Below are positions 63,101-64,000 of a stretch of DNA of 64,000 nucleotides, in pieces. Source of the DNA: Seribacter sp963934295. Lineage in GTDB: Bacteria; Verrucomicrobiota; Verrucomicrobiia; Opitutales; Seribacteraceae. The DNA lies in contig CAWVXY010000008.1 of assembly GCA_963934295.1 (NCBI GenBank), positions 24,256-88,255 of the forward strand. The letters are read 5' to 3'. The first letter of the stretch is position 1; each line of letters begins with the position of its first letter. The notes below the pieces were generated by a model that was given only the letters and a program-made list of their open reading frames with translations, had not been told where the DNA came from and ran no database searches. Both the position numbers and the translations under genes were made by a program.

Positions 63101-64000
63101 AATTATGACCCCATTGCAGCATCCCTTGCTGGGGAAACATCTTCCAGCCAATTTCTATTGGCCACTGCACGAATGGCCAATGCGATGAAACAAGCAGATG
63201 CCCTGGGGTCTTATTTGTCCGTTTCAACCAGTAGTCCTGGTCAAGTCAGTGCATCTTTTGTGGCAGAATTGGCTAAAAGTCTCTCGAATTCTTTAATCAG
63301 TTCTAACCCATTAGATGATTCAAGTGTAATAAACCAAGCTTTGGTTACTTCTCTACAAAATGTCCAATCAAGTGTAGATGTCAGCCAAGTCTCGAGTGCG
63401 GTTACATTATTGGAATCAGCAGATAATTTGCTGGTTCAAACAGTCAACTCAGGAGGTGAACCTAATGTATTAGCGGTTAGCTTGGCAAAAAACCAACAGG
63501 CTGTTGATGGGGCTATCATCAATAATTATAGCGATCCCACTTTAACAAACCTTTCCACTCTTGCTGCAAGTGCAACGACTTCTGCTATTCAATCAGCAAG
63601 TAACGCAATAACCTCGATCAATGTTTTCCCTCCTATTGCTCAGAATTTTGATTCCATTGTCCGTCGAGATTCTTGGTCAGCAGGAAGTCTGGTAGTTTCA
63701 ATTAATGCAAGCGATGGAGATGGAGATACTGTTCTATACTCCATAACTTCTTCCAATTTTGATTTGGATGCTGATGGACAAAAACCATTCACGGTTTCAT
63801 CGTCGGGTGCTCTATCTATTAACGATGTCGATGATTTGCTTCCTTATGCGGGCAGCATTGTAAATGTGAATTTATCTCTTTCGGATGGAAAGGGAATGAG
63901 CACAACTATCTCGGGCGCCCTTTCCATTGATAATAAATTAAGTTTAGAATCTACCCCAGTTCTAGGAAAAGTCGGATGGTCAGAATCCAGTTGGTTGAAA
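51101..64000 (+). CDS. giant multidomain metzincin/lectin surface protein (partial, at least 4300 residues)
   Basis: The ATG at 51101 opens a frame with no stop I can find to the window edge. A membrane anchor covers residues about 18-40. Domains in order: C-type-lectin-like 1 (about 323-486); a peptidase region with zinc motif HELGHNFGLWH (779-789) and Met-turn SVMG (Met817), resembling M11/gametolysin metzincins; a PKD-like and a carboxypeptidase-regulatory-like segment; LamG-like 1 (about 1607-1760) and 2 (about 1787-1985); C-type-lectin-like 2 (about 2167-2320) with EPD and WND motifs; several GGxGY repeats; a Cys-rich stretch (about 2740-2873); TSP type-3-like calcium repeats (about 3632-3680); an Ig/DUF5011-like domain (about 3780-3860); a cadherin-like end. 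Secretion, possibly via the upstream pilus-like system, is inferred. The C-terminus is not visible. Confidence 0.85.
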   Translation, partial: MPKPAPSMNSTNLKLRSRNFLFKIFLPWACLGFIAFIIFEKSKSLVVRELEEKKAIVTQHSEPKKQSLPSPPTVDKTVIETPVISNEEEWCEVEKYEDLSKHSSIVSFEKWLVSYEEFECYHKQNCDHDPRIKWDLLFDGLKKAKERKEIFKRIMRSDPRKALELAINEDRIKNLPKEISVHLEKWVSSYSDIKAVHICKDPKRPMGMIKRFATLPDGQMVEAYTYGERKYLKSTQGMAIWGVQMGEEMVISENPYQIKPSSNPKKPDAFVVKMADMQLEIPSSRGLEVLKKRVVDAERQGSLTGRVRYPLIASSTGAINLIDLRYTVFTNRLTWKQAQQVAFEKNATLVNINSQYENSVVYNLLSDAAAIGLMPFNESNDSVKYSWIGASDSEDANGSFYSPDTNQTTFLPNLLASEGTWKWQDGTAASFDLLTNPFLNWKTGTFTDTTPDPDDGQDYGAMDFNDQNGYWIDLNESFRLPYILEFPQQAEVLAPPIVDGRRKVLVIPSRFRDEGNDFLGSSSNPTDQFGNPLNPNYSNNAFEPFTRASLINAMEGVKEFYLRNSDGSFILDYVLTPTVTLDIPKYERVAGSGDPNIFDSTGQFYQPSEIQWNPDPELAYFGAEALIRATELSRLYDYGGPAFQGVLKIKLQESNETNSTPPLPKFPKPPVVRISGGNEIGGPGGILDPDFEEAQAVAKLDENGTLYEIEITNPGAFYHSIPKIELDGVDFTDNFIPILGRTVVSWVSITSYGFGAPGVGYVGAPGSHVKGPNAGTIVHELGHNFGLWHANRKEGEGLRPNSDEGISIDYGNPYSVMGTGGASMDFTISSKVYLNSSGSFGLKSGTESNASVDVVDLNDSVVVANSGLDEPEAVNPNTFRVYRHDYGSAPYPLVARTFELDIPSGSKPATLDSLLNSQNLQLFVGGPGEDAEGYVKKSGNLGYQLVITKEGKGFSEEPAIAVLNDQNISIIDLDSSWIKLKSGSSENYIVSSLRDFSDTAHRGLRGLEVAASQYSPRGFDVGTPLLSYWVAYRRNISEYGLTIINGTNRAGSTWIENTLLDMTPNTQGFINNSVNLGDDFRDAFLLLGRSFSDYEADSHITPIRKGGIPPMEYIEVVVNVGTVKSGVAKAPKFDLVVSNTKPSVNEIVEFTVITKEGNSTDYAYAWYNNEVAISDPAFLNNKTFSKKFTSSGYQVIKVIVSDLKGGISSKNVTIQVGNAEESMQSVIQGRVKSSNGAIQGAKVVLSKAKVIEHSVRVSGSLEDSRINSTYGNNLKFIVDSEEDAQLVMHRGEIHRFVFDSSTRNYPLSFFQTADHEPAKIKLNLLFRPSVEEPGDGYTKPPHVELLETSRFDSVYSTSITSLDLFTQNQIPASGTFITKPSAKSLLSDTNVSRIIVRPVKVDQITGLPIHFGGRGMNRDNPPPTQVLRTSYWEDYNDANATATSYIDGVGTITHSNTGGSGYPSAPDVVIFGAGSEANYTSSIRAKDGKKDPAWKKSNILQTPIMVNQGIEYDPNSTLAVALYPTEPIAYWSFNHGESLFEDGNLKPTSGFNLPIDDGLVAYWKMDEENATTFPVLPTATSFSIDDNSTTKNLITVSKGGGGALDSSQRSFWGTKNRSLTFAASDSVTLTQSSITDSSTSGAFTFSCWVQGLSGTRKMEIDLGDFNLTISGNSLSLKHPINGGFVGASPTLDLIGKWIHLLVKYDGSQDRVTLFINGEARTTAVVTPSTGKALNFQTGFQNILLDEVMVYNRALSDSEVAHLAGNIFLDLSGNKYNAVARGTGFEMNSTGNSGSVSNSFSTDLGEAISMDGNTSQRYLDLTAHLKPFSGLDIGTIAFWIKPHSLANDSTILSASCTDDNQSFFRLLLRDNGKIRTEAYNDGTEYCKLSSGGSATVSAGGWSHVAILIGANGISYYIDGKSVPVVVPPNSANSRAFFADIENLNYFAIGRHETKESNATDYFNGQLDEVQIFDRTLTTGEIQYLFNLGKQQHVVRAILKPEVDSIGTILLNHNGVGYKEVPDVDFNTSFYSGVNGFSAPAGDAELNGTSVDQILLTKDFDNSVEVILPDNRKILRMSAEYVMTQPDGANRAVVPVGLFGYSSPPNLILDGSPTWPTDRNATGYPMFFLDANQSGEVLYGGAGYETNSSRYIHSFTNDSNSTTYEIIKRRMTWRDAAEIAALRGGKLVEINGLEENKTVIEGLQAAQIDNDNTVAPDGGGGAYLWIGGNDFATEGNWTWDGKNEGNGTQFWDGNTTNGTGQVGVLFNNWGEDADGQQSEPDDFNGMQDALAISNNGWPLGFRGQWNDLDENNKLYFIIEYNGTINDVGIGVGFESDAVRIFGEGYRPPEFEAKISQGRVDAIVLKRPGEGYYDSIPSLDNLYFIGDDGNSNPAAPGTEINPLYSQNIFIEGSGSRRNTDPRKRKGDAMKVHNGINLHDELGNRGSGWLTPPTIFADWGDETWQGHVGVQKLAFGTKIQEAVIKSQGSGYMVPLEITVVDGRSRPSHADPFAGFGGPPLPEHPFLDTSLQYREATFDVNETDENGSILDLNITFGGTGYEPTTWDPFLNQNINNSGIPKIMITGGGGMGAVFNGLVDVNGAIYDVERIDGGRGYFNFDQNNFPKAIITPNPNRAIKGSEKNASLHVSLGGSLKEPTLNNTRGTFSLFDGFMTTTISGDNPTPPFSEFRYAAPWVMILDKGRPESSIAAVDRAHAVAQVVDGNITKIVVTDGGNGYVDPHIVICGTPPQYSNLNDGKSWNAWQWRCNNLREDVNGTFKRCGHVDTSSSPYPPEFCPGEDVGTYRTDTNWDNAFNTWTGNHNKNNNHPNCPLDSEHRKNQFLSPVCSGKKANFVLVNDFYRAGFSGTYESWLPFETNCTAILEQGQIKEIKIINKDGGKYLAPEIKINGRGRSTEPIPIFDEQGILTRIFYNDPAIKNLELDKVKNPIGAGHGFSYKPWAKDDRYTPAFGPAQAITCTIFTDILFWDPPGPIPEYEVYDFNYTLSNGMEMVDPFGDRISNIRVLEGGLYESGDFNVTLDFNGSIVPDLDKNGLPDFVPGLAGLITTNQLVSFELDSNGTYFEELLGAEGQKLNLWRNTFLAEPDVKIFDELNGNKLSNYTAEINLAEIRLNGVAQYDPISSKSFLDIVVDNDLPSNFFYGLGNSDRSGMGGEILVYDGMPGYNWGQQNDWDSYAFTDENGTYVIPNLEPGLYNIAVFIEDENFQDIALRPDSDPSLFSQVLYVPGFDSITLETDNRGNGRSRLVWGQEARNMSRFATSGVNSLKVAEGIGGGFEMGKSYQFRITAASSNTSQGTPNISHQILSDGSLRFTINDDANSSVFDPDDRYTISFSSIVSGVDFTNTVNDGIMNNSFWGGDKAAINLMIENNQSLVLNLSPQSGNSLNSIEAPIRCESDPNASKIFTFSAYDVNGSPVDCAGVIWSLSLDQNITNGKHWDGNHSKVAKLESPQYFLEGNSSFGFGYYYPLYRRSIYSDSETNGTGVYNPADTSLTAGYHVHNFTGLTLPFYMNNGNMNHAVDSLPPDSLLLQGASDYNETSQIKLILHSGLKDKALTLTATLNGQSVSTRIEASKHSTLSEEELWYDQYFDTILKDSISTADEDNDTLSLAQEWQSRTNPLNADTDGDGLRDEYEINISKTNPRSGDTDGDGFSDNTEISISGLDPLSYNNAPPLPIITALNLSGSIISVTAGNKVTLGAEATETSLTGVSTKLPVLTEGNFSQVVSLVGQEWIVNDSAPSGIYHITYRATDSLKRTVELTQALNITAIDVTKPIISLSNPGPIYVLKGTSFVLPTVTAFDEQDGVLSSSVVVAGKSMLDVNKTGTYQINYSVSDAAGNTANLSLNVVVEDFAFTLNGKAIDGYLTGSTVIFDGKADVEGFDGLHDLNRTIQTDGSGSFTLQLTPSELSAFDLNNNNLLDASEGRIIVAGGYDSTLESNFTGRYQTDANSSVVSPLSTLVTAVMDQGLSKEEAKTKVATAFGLPANSDPTNYDPIAASLAGETSSSQFLLATARMANAMKQADALGSYLSVSTSSPGQVSASFVAELAKSLSNSLISSNPLDDSSVINQALVTSLQNVQSSVDVSQVSSAVTLLESADNLLVQTVNSGGEPNVLAVSLAKNQQAVDGAIINNYSDPTLTNLSTLAASATTSAIQSASNAITSINVFPPIAQNFDSIVRRDSWSAGSLVVSINASDGDGDTVLYSITSSNFDLDADGQKPFTVSSSGALSINDVDDLLPYAGSIVNVNLSLSDGKGMSTTISGALSIDNKLSLESTPVLGKVGWSESSWLK
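53200..60210 (+). repeat. about twelve degenerate GGxGY repeats within the giant protein
   Basis: Roughly 35-40-residue units are scattered through the protein, with a pattern of an Ala-rich strand, G..I..I.I, then (G/N)GxGY, then P.(V/I).I.G. Clear cores are near nucleotides 53242, 53953, 55100, 55472, 57137, 58194, 58551, 58752, 58918, 59279 and 59770, with a weaker one near 60160. Examples are VVTDGGNGYVDPHIVICG and SNTGGSGYPSAPDVVIFG. They are divergent at DNA level, so they are not recent duplications. Confidence 0.75.

Overview
The window is a compact, AT-rich bacterial chromosome segment, most probably from a marine member of the Verrucomicrobiota (Opitutia-like). The strongest taxonomic signal is a five-gene cluster at 42090-50731. 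Its order and architecture match the Amuc_1098-1102 pilus-like locus of Akkermansia: a small exported protein, a PilM-like ATPase fused to a PilN-like tail, two membrane or lipobox-bearing proteins, and a long TPR/secretin. The EF-Tu switch I sequence is also non-canonical, in a way I recall from this phylum. Most start codons lack a Shine-Dalgarno sequence.

Layout. 1-5141 (minus strand) is the classic tRNA-Thr - tuf - tRNA-Trp - secE - nusG - rplK - rplA - rplJ - rplL - rpoB string, with a good promoter before tRNA-Thr and a terminator/attenuator hairpin between rplL and rpoB. 5300-12120 holds tRNA-Gly, an inositol-monophosphatase-family phosphatase, a DEDDh exonuclease and gyrB-gyrA. 12121-18127 holds an SLC13/RCK transporter, hemB, pyrD, two poorly known proteins and a tRNA-Leu with the unusual anticodon AAG. 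18187-25740 holds an orphan protein, tsaE, a CPBP protease, pyrB overlapped by a degenerate dihydroorotase (pyrC-prime type), a HAD phosphatase and prfA-prmC. 25742-33867 holds a Prc protease, a rhomboid, a ComEC-like channel, a redoxin, a lysine 2,3-aminomutase and dnaN. 34112-42009 holds a solitary RelE-fold protein, kdsD, an FtsB-like protein, a phosphohexomutase, the pyruvate dehydrogenase genes pdhA-pdhB-pdhC and a NUDIX hydrolase. 42090-50731 is the pilus-like operon. From 51101 to the window edge a single reading frame of at least 4300 codons encodes a giant exported or membrane-anchored multidomain protein. It carries a gametolysin-like metzincin protease site, two C-type-lectin-like domains, two LamG-like domains, thrombospondin-type calcium repeats, Ig/cadherin-like modules and about a dozen copies of a GGxGY repeat.

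Most of the window is core housekeeping. The candidates for something new are at the right end: the giant protein, its repeat family (one copy also occurs in a small protein at 17041-18039), and a potentially switch-like structured leader between the secretin gene and the giant gene. Genes are packed tightly; several convergent pairs overlap at their 3' ends. I saw no insertion sequences, CRISPR arrays, prophage genes or rRNA. All functional calls are by eye from protein motifs, without database searches.
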